This document shows positions 12,001 to 27,000 of a stretch of DNA of 64,000 nt, piece after piece (the first letter of the stretch is position 1; every line of letters starts with the position of its first letter). The position numbers and the translations under genes are program-made. The notes below the pieces were generated by a model. The model was not told where the DNA came from. It saw only the letters and a list, made by a program, of their open reading frames with translations, and made no database searches. The stretch is from assembly GCA_016785225.1 (NCBI GenBank), contig JAFBJZ010000861.1, forward strand, positions 186,001 through 250,000, given 5' to 3'. This DNA is from Psettodes erumei (lineage: Eukaryota; Chordata; Actinopteri; Pleuronectiformes; Psettodidae).

Positions 12001-15000
12001 GGTCTCCTTCTTCTAAATGGGCCGGCTGGGAATACACAGCTGTGCTAACTGTGCCGTCTGTATAACACGGCCCCATAAACACTTAAAGCTAACAATCTAG
12101 AGAATAATTCTGCACTGCTGTGGGGCATGGGAAAATTGCAGAGCATTCTGAGTAATGAGACTAGCCGTCACCAAGCAGACAGTTGTCCTGACGACGACGG
12201 ATTAACGAGGACTCAATATAAGCTTTCTAATGGCCTTCGCAGTTCATGGCTTCATCAAAATTAATGATGCAATAGATATTTTATGGTAAGTCTACGTGGC
12301 AAAGTGCATATGTTAATACTTTATCTCATCCTCGCGCGGAGAAAGGAAGGAACGTCAAACTGAGAACAGAAGAACCGGATGCGTCGACACTCTCCTCTTC
12401 TGGAAGCAAATCACACTAAAGTACAGACCCTGATCTGGGACTCACCTCCACTATTCTAACAGCAAGCCGCGCTACTTTAATCTGGTCTTACTGCTAACTT
12501 TATGCAAGTGTCAACTTCTCTCGAGCTCTGATTGGGAACATGGAAGCATACATATTACATCAATCACAGTGAGTTGTTCCTAAGAAGACTTTTCTTGTAC
12601 AAGAATAACTGAGACAGTGCTTTCCAGAAGTTTATCAAACTTCCAACTTTTTTTTTTGTCAAATTATGGCCAGTGTCTTTGTCTCATATTAAGTATTTTT
12701 ACACTCTACAAAGATAGAGAGGGGTCCAAAAGTTCCCTCCGCACAAAACGGTCTCAGACTTGTGGACCTCTCTGTACAACACAGAGACTTTGTTTACATT
12801 AATAACGCTGAATTATGGTGGAGTGAAGGAAAAGAAAAAAAAAGTTCAAAAGAAATGATTTCCATTTTCCAAAACCAGACTGTGATTGATGTTAGAAGAG
12901 TGAAGCTGCACATGATTCAATGTTGGTAAAACATAGTCAAAGCTTCAGTTGTGATTCCAATGGTTTTCAGTTGATTTCAGAGCATTTATGCATTTCCAGA
13001 GACTTCCTGCAATTTTTTAACTGGTCTGCGATTCAGAAAAACTATATGAAGAATCAGAAAGTTTTACCACTTTGAATAGAAATCTTACCTTCAATAGGTA
13101 TTTGGGAGACTTTGAGCACAGCACAAGTTGACGAATAACATGGAAATAGAGGAAGAGAGAAATGGATAGACAAGAGATAAAGATGCTGAAATTCATCTTT
13201 AAGGGGTTTTCCCACTGTTAATCATAATGTGATCTATTTTTTCCTCATTTACACAGGCCAAGTGATTCAGCAATAGACAAAAGCTATTTTCACTTCCATA
13301 AGAACATAGGTCTTACAGACATTATGATTTGTCCAAAGGCTCCCCCTTAAATAAAGTAAATTAGACTGCAGTAAAAAGAAGTGCGTGTCCAGAAGTGAAA
13401 AAGTTTCAGAGTCCCTGCTATTAAGAGACTTTATGGGTAGGTGATGCTCCTAAAACACAGCATGGTGAGTGTGACGATTTAAAAAAAAATACTCAAACAA
13501 AATCTGCATGAAGAATTTCAGTATAAAGAAGATTAATAGATATTATTGTATGCAAACATAATTCATTGTGCTGCTTTGACAGTTGCTACATGAGGAGTTA
13601 TTGTGGAATATAATGCTAATAAAACCATCATGGCCTCTCACTGAAGCATGCGGATGTGCTCGATTGAGCTGCTTTTGTGCGTTTGCAGAATCTACAACAA
13701 TAAACCTTAAATTTCACAATACTTAACTGTCCATTAACGACAAAACAACAATCGCTAGTAAGTCTGAGAAGCTACTTTTACGCCGGAGACACCGGATGCC
13801 AGATGGCGTTGCTGCATCACCACAAGCAAGGCAGCAAACATAACAGGGCAGTCAATTAATGTGGCTATGCTTCACAGCGCAGGATTTTACTGGCTTTCTC
13901 ATGGTGCGATGCCTGTGAGCAACAAATAAAAAGCAATATGCTCTCAGATGTGATGATTTGTGCGACCTCACCTTGGTACGTCCTGAGCCCAGCTGCGGTG
14001 GCAGAGACCTGGAGGCTGCCGTGACCCTGGCCCTGGACGTCGCCAGATTTCCTGTTTAAAAAAAAACCCAACAACTGTCAGAAGGTTCATAAGCGGCAAC
14101 GTTGGGATTTAGAGCTGAAAAAAGGCTTGATCTGCTGGCTGAAATAAGAGAAATTATTACTGAGAGTGAACTATCTGACACGGTGGAACCGCAAACGCTG
14201 AGGAGTGGCCCTCTTATTCAACGTACAAGATAAAAGGGAATCGGGGTGGACAGCTCCACTACTGTATTAACAGTTGGGCTCATACTGTAAAAGACAGTTC
14301 AGAAAGAGACTAAATCTGAGCCGAATCCCACGGACTCGGGAGCGCAGCTGCGCGCACAGCAGTCCAACAGCCCCACACGCAGCGGAAAGGATATGAACAT
14401 AGCATATGCAAGACAGTCTGAACATTTCAAAGTTTCTGCACAAGATGTCCAAATGTTTTCTCTGGCTATATCTTCAGAGGCTAAACTGTGATTAATAGCA
14501 GTGAAAGAAGCCTTTGAAGCAGGATTGGTGACATCAAAGTCCTAATCCATGGGTGGCAGGATTTTTATAATGAGTGGGAAGTATCTTAACACATTTCAAA
14601 GGGTTTACTCCATGAATAAACAATAGCTGCACAGATGTGCCACACACACCTTTAGAAAAATACGTCTGCAGACACAGGAGGCAGCACTACCCGAGCAGCC
14701 GCGCATGGCGACGAGGAAAAAACCTTTGTAAGTTTTTAAAGATAAAGCCGAAGTGACAGGCCAACAATTGTTCTAGATTTTCTACAGCACACGGGCAAAC
14801 TTCTAAAATGCAAATAAGCAGTCGGGCTCCTTCTATATCATTTCAAGGCGCGCGGACGTGGTCTGACAAGGAGCCAAAACCTTAAACGCTGGATCAGCGC
14901 CCGCCTCTCTCAGAGGACTGTGCGCTATCAAGCGTGTATTAGAAGCATCAATCAAACAGTGGAGAGATCAAAATCAATTTATGATGGATTAATTAACAGC

Positions 15001-18000
15001 CAGGCCACTTCTAACTTTAGAAAAAGAATGTGCTATTTGTGCCAAAGGTTTTGCAGTGAGCCGAAGCAGTGTGTGGTGTCTCATGGCAAAAACACACACA
15101 CACACGCGCTGTAGTCAAAACAACCCCAAACATATGATGTGAGAGGACTTCAAAAGAGTCTTTTAAGCTACCAGTGATGCTGCTTTTAGCATTTGACAGT
15201 TATCTGTTATTTATTCTGCTATTAATACATTTTGCATTTGGCAAACAAACTAAATTCCAGATACTGGGTAAAACACGCAGTCGTATGTTTGTTGACAACG
15301 TACAGAGGTTCGCAATCGGAAGCTAAAAATAGAAGAAAGGAAAGTGTGAAATACGGTAACGTGGAAACACGATCGGTTAATTGCTCATTATAAACACACA
15401 CGTTTGGGAGGACGCCTTATGTTCAGGATCACGCGGGCAGGTTTTACTTACCCAAACGGCCCTTCGGCACAATCTACACAATAAGGGGGGAAAAAAAACA
15501 CACACACACGCACAAAAAAAAAAGTATGATCTTTGAGAATGGGAGCCGTTAAACTGTGTCGGGTATATTACCAGCGCACAGGCAGGGAGGGCCCCGCTCC
15601 AATTAGCCCAGAGTAAAGCTGGATGGATTAATTGGAGTGGGTCTTGTGCAAATGAAGTGCGCTCTCTCCTCTCCCCATTAGTGCTGCTGGGCCAGATCAT
15701 CTGAGCACATTTGTCATGATGAATTAGCGGCTGCGAGTGGAACGGGCTCGTGGAGTGTCACTGCGCTTTCACGCCTCTCACTTCCATGACACCATCAAGG
15801 GGAGATGAAGGGGCTGCGCCGCCATGAGAGAAGCTATGACAGTTGTACCTAAGCCTTGCAAATGGACACTCACTGCTTTCTTCGTGTATTCCTTAGTGAG
15901 TCGTATTAATTCATTCTTCTGGCGGGTTTCGTATCCCCCCCCCCCACGACTAGATGATTAGAGCATGGGTTAATAGTCAGTATCCTCAAAGATTTCCGCC
16001 TCCTGAGACATGAAACCAAGGGAACACCTGTGATGTCCGGCCTGAAAGAAGAGCTTCTAATTTAGATACAGAGGGGAACTTGTCTAATGATGTGGATAAT
16101 GATTATTCAAACACAGGGATGACGGGGAATGAGGAGGATTTGTTCTCAGACGGTGGATTTGGTCAAAGAAAAGGGCCACTTGTTTTTTTTTCTGTTGAGA
16201 GTCAGAGGCAGTTCTTACGTTTGCCAGCGCTCTGAAACGAGGAAAATAAAACTAGAGAGAAGAGGAGCTTAAAGGCTAAAAGGTTAATGATTGAAAGAGG
16301 AGAACAGGTGAGGGGAATATTTCCCATCAGGTCATTCAGGCAGAGACAGGCGATGGACGAGCATCCCACTGATTCTGCTTCATGCATGTTGCTCTTGGCA
16401 TGGACATCAGGAAAAAACAGAGAGCAGCAGAACACAGTGTGTGTGTGTGTGTGTGTGTGTGTTGGGGGTGAGGGGCAGAAAGAGAAAAAGCCTTCCTTGG
16501 CATCTGTGCGTTCACTTTGAAAATTAAGCCCAGCAAGAATCCTGTAGGAAAAAAAAAAAAAGCTAAAAAGCTCAAGCTGGCAGTTGTATTGGGGTTCTAT
16601 TGACAAGAATAGTCAATGTGCTTGGGATTAAAAAGCAATCCCGCGTTCAATATGACACCTCCCTACAAGCTTTTATGAGTGCCAGTGTGCGCCTTGTACT
16701 TCAGAAGCTGTGGATCGAGCTGTCGACACGGGGGACAATCAAAGTTGTAAGGGAGAGCAGCCTTCGCGAGCTGAGTGAGCAGAGGCTTGCTGGATATCTC
16801 GGCGACTCTCCCGCTCTCTTTTTCAAAACATGTGATCTCGAAACTCAACTCAGCAACCAGGCAAATGAGATTAAAGCACCCGTAACCCCCCGCCACCCTC
16901 CTCGCCCTCCATAACCACCGCCGTTTATGCCTAGAGATGGCTCCGGGGGCTGTTGATTTAAATGCCATCCACTACTGTCAGAGCAGATCAATCATAAAAA
17001 AGCATGGTGTAATTGGCTTTTAGTGACACAACACAGTGTTGCATTTATCAAAGGATGTCGAACCATGTGACTTAGGAGGACCGACTCCTCGCTACCGATG
17101 TGCGGGGCCATCGAAAATCCCACTGCTGACTCAAAAAAAAAAATTCCCCAATAGCATGTTGAGAGAGAAAATGGACAAAAGTATTACTTGGTGAGTGTCT
17201 CTCTTGGTGTGTGAAAGTCTGCGGAAGGACTGCGGTATCTGCCCACTGGGGTGAAAAAAAAAAGGCGTCTGCTGGGAGAGAACAAAGAGGCGAACGTGTC
17301 ATATCTCTGGGAGAAGCCTGTCATTCCTGCGCAGGAGCATCTCCGAACATGAAGGGAGACAGAGGGCGATGCAGAGGACGGGAGAATGGCAACCGTGGCT
17401 CCGTGTGAAGATGTAAAACCAATATGTAAATTGTCCGACACCCATGACAAACTTGAAGTCACGGCCTCAGATTTCCTATGGGGGGGAACATAGTCGTGAG
17501 AACGTGTTTTGTGAACTTTTGCAATCGTGAAATAGGAACGGGAATCTGCTGATGATAGAAATTCCTGCCGGAAATCTTGTAAATCACAAGAAATTTGGGA
17601 CCGAAGATTGGCAACATTGAGAAGAACGCTTATTCAGTGGGTCAGTATTATAAACACTACAGTGAAATAAAAAAAAAAAGACAAACAGGGGCTGAGCAAT
17701 TTCATCCTTGGTTAAGTCACTACGAGTAAATGTAATGAAACAGAAAGAAATGCAGAACAAAATGCAATACTCAAGTAAATTAAGTACTGCAAATGTGTGG
17801 CGAAATACAGTACTTGAATAGAAGTAGTCACCACTGTAGACAAATATACACTTAACCCACATGCAGCATCACACTACATACACTATATACTGTATATACA
17901 CAGTATATATACACACAATTCTACATGCATATGTTTAATATTTAAGGTTCTCAGCAGACTTGCTTGCTATTAATTCAAAACAACAACCACACCAGCACAG

Positions 18001-21000
18001 TTCAGGGCTCACTCACGAGGAAACAAAGTCGATTATCAATATGCAAGAAAAATATAGGGAATGTAGTATGTGTTTACAGTATCTGTGTGTTTCTTAGGGA
18101 AGCTCATCACTCCATTTTCACTGCGCTCTGACTGGCAGTCTTGAGTTGCAGAGCGTATGTGCAGATGTGCTGTGCGACAAGCAGCAGGGCCAGGCAGCCC
18201 CGAGGCTACACACACACACACACACACACTGTGACTGCAGGCTGCCCAGGCCCTGGTAGGCCTGTGTGAACTCAGCCAATTCAAACACTGTGATCCCCCT
18301 GATCTGCGAAAGGCCCTGGCTCTGAGGAATTTGTCCATGCAAATACATCCCATTTCCTCTGACAAAACACCACCACATGTCCAAGCCTCAAGGACCCACA
18401 TTCTGCAGGGCTCGAGTGGCCTGGCTATTCACCGCCTGGGAGCTTTTCACTTTCGGGGGCCTTCCTATTTTCCTGCTGTTCTCCAAACACGAACCGCATC
18501 GATACGCAGACACCCACATTCTCAATCTGGTGTGCGGAAGGAGGGGGAAAAAAAACAGGTAGCGGTTCTCAGGAAATATATTCCATGAATGTGGACCGTG
18601 TGCCTGTTTTAAACTTGAGGCAACAATGTATAAAAGTAAAGGAAATTGATCTGGTTTGGTTCAGAATTGTTTCCGTGTTCCTGCAGTTTGATATGTGTGC
18701 CAGCAGAAAACATTAAGGTTCAGCGCATGTGTGTATGTAGTTTGACATCCCAGAATCCGTTACTCAGCTTCCAGTGTCAGGCTGCGGGTCTACGAGGGTG
18801 TCCCCTAGTGGTGACACCGTGAGGAGGAGAACCCAGAGTGTGAAACCACCCCGGTGTAAAGCAGATTTCCATCAGATCCTCTAAGATAATGGTGATTTCC
18901 CTGATAACAGTGAGTCTCTAATGTGTAGGAAAATGCTAAATTAAATCGCACCACAAATTTTACCCCCAAGAATAGATTTGTAATTTTCTTATGCTCCACT
19001 CTATCTCCCTGTAAACGACGCTCCATCTTTTCCAGAACGATAAGCGGAGGAATGGCGCTTTGTAGCTTTTATCTAACGAGATCATCTGCAGTTTCACTGA
19101 ACTGCGAAGAGAAAATTTGGACCTCCGACTCCGGGGAGAAGCGGCAGAGACTCCAGACTGCTCCAGATGAACATGCAAAAAGAATTCACACATTGACCCG
19201 GGAGCTTCGGTGAAGCTTTTAAGGATGTAGAGGTTAAAACTGCACAGCGCACTAAAAGTTTATTTCTCTGATAAATCATCACATTAACTCGATGCCCCAA
19301 TCTGAATGGCGGGTCACACAAAAGTGCAGTGGAACAAAAGGAGATAAAGAAGCTTTTAGACCTAAGTGACACTATGTCAGCGGCAGTAAACGTTACTGCA
19401 CGTCTTAGTTTCTATTCAGTGCCTTTGTGCACGGAAATAAAGTGTTCACTGAATTTGTTTTTATAGAGCGTACTCCTCTGAAGTCATTAATTGCAGAAAG
19501 AAGTGGCTGAAGGCTCCCTTGTGCACAACCTGCAATTGGAGTTTACAGACACGTCGCGCAGATTCCTACTGGAGTCTCGGCTAAGGTGCCTTTTGTGAAT
19601 TGAAGCTCCTTTTAATGCCACTAGGAGAGAAAGCAGGCATTTACAGGTCCTTTAAAAAAAAGGAAGTGAATCACATAATGTGGCTTAGCTAAAATACAGG
19701 CGGAAGTGGGAATCTGATAATTTGACACATCTATTAGCATTTCAGCTAAGTCAAGTGACCAGGAGGCCTCAGCCGCGGCTAATGATGCGCACATTACCAC
19801 CTTCATTTAACCAACAGAAAAGAGGTGGGAAGAGTTGCTTTTGTGTTCCCTAAATACTGTTTCTTCATCCCCTGGGTATTTAGAAACCTTATCATAAAAA
19901 TATCCCGCTGCACCCACAATCTGTAGATAGCATTCAGCTGTGGGAAACCAAGAGGGACAGCTTAGTGAAAATAAAAACAGAGCGCCGTGCAGAGAGCTGA
20001 GCCTCTCAAGAGATAATGGAGACTGCAGATTTATCCGAGCACGGCGCACAGAGGCTTGGAATGAAGGGGGACCAGGAGACGCCTGGGAGCCGCGTCTTTA
20101 AGAAACCCACTTACCTGAACGTTTGTGGAAGCAGTAGGCACCGGCACAATTCACGGAGTAATGCAGCCACAACCCGGCATTGTTAACAATAGTTTGTCTC
20201 AAAGAAAAGTTTCCATTTCCTTTTCCATTGTGCTAAGCGGCAAATGAATGCTCCTGTTAGTGTCAGGGCTTGAGATGTTCTTAACTGCTATCTCTCTGCC
20301 TGTAGAAGCCTACCTGTTTTAGTCAAGGGGCTGGAAAACAGCTGCTGCAGAAGCCTGTTCTCTGATGTTCTCAGCACCACGACGATGTCCGCAGGAAGGG
20401 TGTCTCGGTTTTTCTCCAGGAATCCATTCACATTGTACATTACCTGTTGAGGGGGACACAAGACATGCACATAAACAGTCTAAAATGTCTTCAGAATCTA
20501 AGAAACCTATCTAAATCTTTGTTTTTTTTAGTAGGGACTGGGAAACATGGCTGACATTAATACTATATTTTACTTGAAATCATCAATTTAAAAAAGAGCA
20601 ACAAAAAATATCATATTTTCCATAAAAAACAAAAAAAACAACAAAAAATCCACCACAGTTATCTACATGCTATGCTAGCACTGAACTAGAAAGTTTTACC
20701 TACACATACCATTTATTAACATCAGGACTTATTGAAAGTTTGAAATCCATATTTTTATCAAATCACCAATCATTTTAGCAGATTATTTATTGCACAGGTC
20801 ACTGGATACCTTTCCTGCATAATGCTGAATTCCAAAACAAAGCTCCATGCGTTTGGGTATCGAGAAATACTTGCAGCGCAGATTGTCCTCAAATTTATCT
20901 GTAAACAAGGAATGAAGCAGAAGATGCTTTACACTTGGCAAGAGATGGAATTACATTCTGAGGAGCCACTGACCTGTGACGTCCTGCTAAATTCTGTTTT

Positions 21001-24000
21001 TACAGTTTGTTTAATGTCTGAGCCTTCGGCAGGTATAGTCTTACCCACTAAGGTCTGGTTGGTGGCCTGAGGGAAGCGGCTCTCTTCGTCCAGCAGGGAC
21101 AACAGACCCATGGGCTTCTGCAGGAACATGTCCAGGATGGGCCTGTTGTCCTCGTACTCCACCAGGCTGGCATCCACTCCCTCGCTCTGGTACTCCATCT
21201 AATTAAAACCAATGAATGTAGAACAATCCAGTTAATGATTTCTCTAAATGACCCAATTACACATTCTGGGCGAAATATGATTTGTGCATGTGTGGGAAAA
21301 AAAAGAAAAAGTTTCTAATCAACAAAACCAAAGAGCTGCAGCGGGCTGTGTGTGTCTATGGCTGAAGTTTACGGCATAATAAGAGTCTTTTACTGAATGC
21401 ATAAAACCGAACAGCTCTGAACTAACAAATAGTCACTTACTTATTCATAATTTATTTCAATTTGCAAATAACCCAGAGTCATATCATATTATTGCATCTA
21501 TTTAATTTCAGATCAAAAAGTTGTTTTAAATATATATTTTACCAGTAAAGTGGAACCAATGGATCTAAACCGTCCTCATGTTTAAGTCATTAACTCAGAA
21601 TAATCAGTTTCTGTGTACAGCGACACTGACGATATCCACACCAAATAAAAAGCCTTTTTCCTCCGAGCACCAGCGCTTCATCAGGGGGCAGCTGGCACTT
21701 CTTTGTAGAAGACAAACTCGTCCATGAGCATGAGCTCTTATTTTCAATGATCAGTGTTGTAAATAATGTGTAAAGGGGCAAATGTAGCTTCTGATAACGG
21801 TTCTGATCCTGTCGAGAGCTGGAACATGTGAATGAATGAGTAATCCCGCCCCAGCAAATGATTTTTCTTTGGGTATTTTTCTTGTCATGTGCTGCTGTAC
21901 GTGCTTCAATCAGTAAAGCACAGTGAGTTTGCATGAACTCAGACATGAAATACAAATAAAATTACCTGGCCTCTTCCTTTTTCCCTTTTAAAAAGACTGT
22001 TGCAGCGTTAACGCAGACTAAAAGGCATTATGGCAAAAAAAAAAAAAATTCCATCAAGGAAAATAAAGGCTTCTTGCACTTCAGGGTAAACAACTTCATT
22101 AAATCAATTAAGAGAGCAATTTGGTGGTGCACAACAGTAGAAACAATCCTTTACACGTCGCAGCCTGGCTACGAGCAAGACTGTTCATGTCGAGAGCATT
22201 TCTGCCCCGATAGATGTGAAAACACACACTTAATATTAAAATAATGAAAATGACTGATTTCCATAACAGTGTGTTGTTTCGCTCGATAAATCCTGTTGCT
22301 GAGGAGCGTGCACCGAATACGGCGATGGCATGGCGTGGAGCGTCAGCGCACGAGCGCCATTAATAACCGCTTTCTGTACGTCAAACTCACCTGTTCGAGG
22401 GCAAATATGTGCTGGTTGAAGTAAAACTGGATCTGCTCATTGGCGATGTTGATGCACAACTGCTCGAAAGAGTTCTTTTTGAAATTTTCGAATCCGAAGA
22501 TGTCCAGGATTCCCACATTCATGCCGCTCTCTGCGGCACTTCAAAGGAGAAAAAAGGGGACAGACAAACAAACTTAATTCTTCTGTGTGACGGAACAAGC
22601 GAATCCCCCGGCAGTATTAATTGATAAAACTTTAATGATAATCCAAGTTCAACCCAAATATAGAGTCTGGTCTGGATGGCCCAGTCTGATGAGAAATGAC
22701 AAACATCAGCTTTCAGGAAGTCTGAGCTTCTTAAATGATCTTATTTTCGTCCCTATCGATTTAACTTCAGTTCATTTTTCCAGATTTATACACATGTCGA
22801 CATCATAACAGCAGGACTTGACGCCCTGCATTTTACATTCTGTGCTTGGAACTGCTATTTCTCATGATCGGAGCATGCAGGGGTCACCTTTAGCCTGTGC
22901 TACTGGGTTATTAACGGCAATAAAGAAACGGCAAAGATGACTGGAATGCAGACAGGAACTCTGGCTTTTGTACATCTCAGAGACGACTCCTTGACACAGC
23001 ACGCCCATATTTATGAAGGAATTCTTTTGGATCAATGAACAGCCTCTTTGCAGTCTCTCTGAAGTCTTTTTAATCATCTGAACATTATTTTCTCCGCACG
23101 CAACTCAGTATCAAAAATTTATTAAAACTTTTCTGCTCTCCTTTTGCCTGTCCTGTGCTTGCCCATTGGTATTCTCCTCTGCATGTTTGCATCTACCTCT
23201 ACAGACTTCCCGAGAGGTCATCAGAGCTTTGCAGAAAACCGGCGCGATCGCTTGACACGAAGAAGAAGAAAAAGAGGAACTGGACGTCCGGACAGATGTA
23301 CGTCACAGGCACAGGCTCACCCGATGCTCATGTCAGGCTGCAGCAAGGAGTTGATGCGGTTGACGATCCAGCTGAACAGGCGTCCGTACAAGGCCTTGGA
23401 CATGGCATCTCGGACGTCGGCGGCTTTGTCCACGGTGTTGGTGCGGATGATGGTCTCGCCTCTGGTGACCACACACTGAGATGTCAGAGCCTCCTGCAGC
23501 TCCTCGGGGCCAATGCTGAGAAGAGTCGCAGCTGAGGAAGCAGAGGAGAGAGACAATTGCTTCGATAATGGAGAGCTCATCTGCCGTAATCATTAGCGCA
23601 GAGATCAGCTCCAGACATCTTTTTACTGCGAGCGCGCTTCTTTGCATGCTCATGTATAAATGGATTCCGTGCCACACACGCTTGTAATCCAGAGTGAATC
23701 AACATGTGTCACAACGGAATACAAGACATTACACAAAACATGAATCATTACACAATGTAAAAAAAACACAGACTTGCGTTTCCAGATAAAATCTAGCACG
23801 AAAACTTTCCCTTCTCTCGCCCAACCAGAGAAAATGTTACAACAGTGTACAGTGTGCAAATCCTCATGTAAAGAGGAATAAAGCGTAAAAAAAAAAACAA
23901 GCTTTCTTTTTAAATCTCACCAAAATCACATAAAAGTCTCTTTCCTCTTCAGGGAGACCAGTAAATCCACCTGATTCTACAGCTGAAATAAGAGCACCGC

Positions 24001-27000
24001 TGAACGACTACAATCCACGTAACATACAGTATCTCACCATTCTCCAAGGCCTCTGAGTTAGGCACCTCACTCTTATCAGTCTGGTGTTGGGACGTGATGG
24101 CAGCAAATTCGATGTTGCCTGTGTTCAAAATGGCCGAGAGAATTCTGTAAACAGAGGTGACTTCCTAAAAAAAAATAGAAGAAGAAAAAGAGCAATTAAC
24201 ATGGCATTCAACAGGCCTGCACCCAGATAGGACACATTTTAAAGGGGGCTATAAATACCTCTTCGGTAAAGCCAATGTTTCGGAAGCACTCCTGGATCGC
24301 ATCAAACTGCTCCTTGTACAGTTTGCCGGAGACAATGTCTTGCATCACCTTGCAGTGCTGACAGTCAATGTACCTGCAGATGGAGATCCCGACGATCAAC
24401 CCGCACGACGGGAGGTGAAAGATGGCAGGGCTGCGGTGAACAAGTCAAATTGGGGCACTGACCTGGGAGGTGTCCTGTCCGGTAGCCTGTAGGCCTTCAG
24501 CTTGTCTTGGTGGTAAAGCCCGGCGTATATGTAATAAAATATGTGGAAGTTTTTCTCCCCCCTGACAGGAAGCAAACGGAGTAGTCAGAAAGATGACGCA
24601 CGCAAATCCAGTGAGAGCACGATGGAACGGAACGCACGTGGCCTGTTTGATGACCCTGGACTTCTCCAGCAGATACTCGGATATCTTGGCCCCGATGACC
24701 GCCCCAGTCGGCGTGAACTTCATCTCCAGGTACTTCCCGAAGCGACTGGAGTTGTCATTGATGGCCGTGCAGGCGTTCCCGAAGGCCTCGACCAGGGGGT
24801 TCACCTGCAGGATCTTCTCGCGCAGCGTCCGATTGTTCGCCTGGGGACAGGGACGTGATTCTGTCGGATCTGTGACGAACTCGCGGGTTCCACGACGAGA
24901 GAATGACCGCGCCGCAATACCTTTCCCAAGAAGGTAAGATGTTGAACGATCAAATGAGCGCTCTCCGTTTTTCCAGCGCCGCTCTCCCCGCTGATTATGA
25001 TGCACTAAAGCGAAAGGACAGAAGCCCAGTGACTAAAGCATCGGGAAAGGAATATTTACATGGCATTACATGCATGTTTCCTTTATTTAACCAGGTAAAA
25101 GTCTTGCAGAAAATGACATTTCTTGTTCAAAAGCGACCTGGCTGCTAGGCAGGCACTATTTATCGAAAGTGTCCGAAGCAACTACAAAGTACATCCACGT
25201 TCCACCGGAAAAAGAGCTGAAAGTAATCAGAAAATTCAAGAACATCCCTCTCAACATCCTTTTCATCACCATTTGATCAGTTTTACAGCCACAGGGTTGG
25301 ATGGATGTCTCCTTTATTATTCTGCAGAATACCTGGTCTTTGCAGAACGTCACCATGCCTTGGTAGGCTGCGTCGGCAGTGGCGAAGATGTGCGGAGGGT
25401 TGTCGGCCCGCTTCACGCCGTGGTACAGCTTAGAGAACTGAAGAGGAGACACGTGGGTACGTGAGGCTCGTCATTTTGTTCATTTTCTTTTCACAGGAAA
25501 AAAGAAATGCTGTACATACACACATTATATGCACATTAAACCAACCTGGGGAGAGTAGATGCTGAGATTCTGGAAAGGGTTGAGAGCAATGAGGATGTCC
25601 CCGACGTAAGTGTACACCTGCAGCTCGTCATACCTCTTTTGGAGGTGGCTGATTATCGTCTCCTGCGGACAAGGAAAGATGCACAGCATCGAGAACGCCG
25701 CATCTTGGAGCGATCAATGCGCGCCGAGGTAAACACGTTAAATCTTACCTCATCTAAGAACTCCAGGTTTACCAGATCATCATCGGGGCAACTCTCTATT
25801 ATGAGGGTTTTACGAGTATTGATCCTCTCGTGCCTGTGTGAAGCCAAGGACATGATAGTGCCTCAGAAGGCTGTAAAGCCACCGCCAGATGAGAAACAGT
25901 AGTTTGACTGGCTGGATGTAAGACCCAGTCACTTCCAAGGTTTCGTGTGAAGCCCTTAAAGCTCTCCCAGGGGACGCATTTCCCATTATCAAAGGCTGTG
26001 ATTGCACTTCATCTGTGTTTTGACCTATCGCTCTCCAATGAGCCCCAGTGGGCAGAGGTCATCGCAGAGCCAGCTGCCTCCGTGGGACTGTGGAAAACCC
26101 CAGGGGACGCTGCAACCTCTTTAAAAATGCATGCAAAACACTTCTGGTTACTTCTCAGCCCTGAAAGTAATGTAAAAAAAACATTTCTCATTCACAAGCT
26201 AGATCTATATTCTATTACAATAAATAATCGATCATATCATGCAAATTAAGATATTCAAGCTCCAGGTTGTTTCCTCTGCCCTTATATTCATTCTGTATTC
26301 TGAATATAGTGGAAATACTTGCTATGTGGTCCCTCTAAAGTGAATGCTCGTCGCCAACCTCATGCCTCTACCTCTGCCGTGCTTTGAAGTGAATCACGCT
26401 ATTCCACCTACGCCAGCTACTTCTAAGTTCGCTGTGTCTTTATTCGTATCTGGAGTCATTGTGTGCTGATCTGTGGCATGGGAGACTAAACCGGGCGAGC
26501 CCAGCTCTCGCCCTACAAGCTCCTAATCCCATTATCCACTTTCACTGTGGACAGGAATTCAGGATCAGGCTCAGGCAACGACTCCGCACGCTCTCGGGAG
26601 TAAACAGAGCTGGCACGGCATCAAGACTCTCAGTCAAGGGCAGGTTCGGCGAACTCCGCTATAATGAAGATTAAATGTCGCCAAAGTCAGTATTCCTCCA
26701 GTAAATAGCGGGAGATTTTTTCGTGCTGTCACTCAGTGACACGAAGGAGTCTGGGTGAACCCGTCGCCAGTTAAATTCAAAGTCTTGCAAAAATCTCTAT
26801 CCATCCACCCATCTGTGATTATAACCCTAATTAAAATGGCCCTGATTAACTCAGTCAAAAACAAGCAAAGTAGACCTGTACGAACGAAATTCCCATTGTG
26901 GGAATAAATTAATCTAGAAAAAAAATATATCATTCATTCCCTCCATCATTGGTTTAATCAGACAGGTGGGGAAGTGGTTTGCACTAAGGACTCCCCATCA

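Larger units (their letters stand above)
14052..20313. other. MYO3B intron 22
   Basis: A 6.3-kb intron holding two microsatellites, the palindrome near 17890 and the possible regulatory block at 15560-15930. No exon is needed here because exons 22 and 23 join in frame. Confidence 0.8.

Noticed and set aside
24445..25005. 186-codon minus-strand open frame
   Set aside because: It is a run through MYO3B exon 14 and neighbouring introns that happen to be open, not a separate gene.
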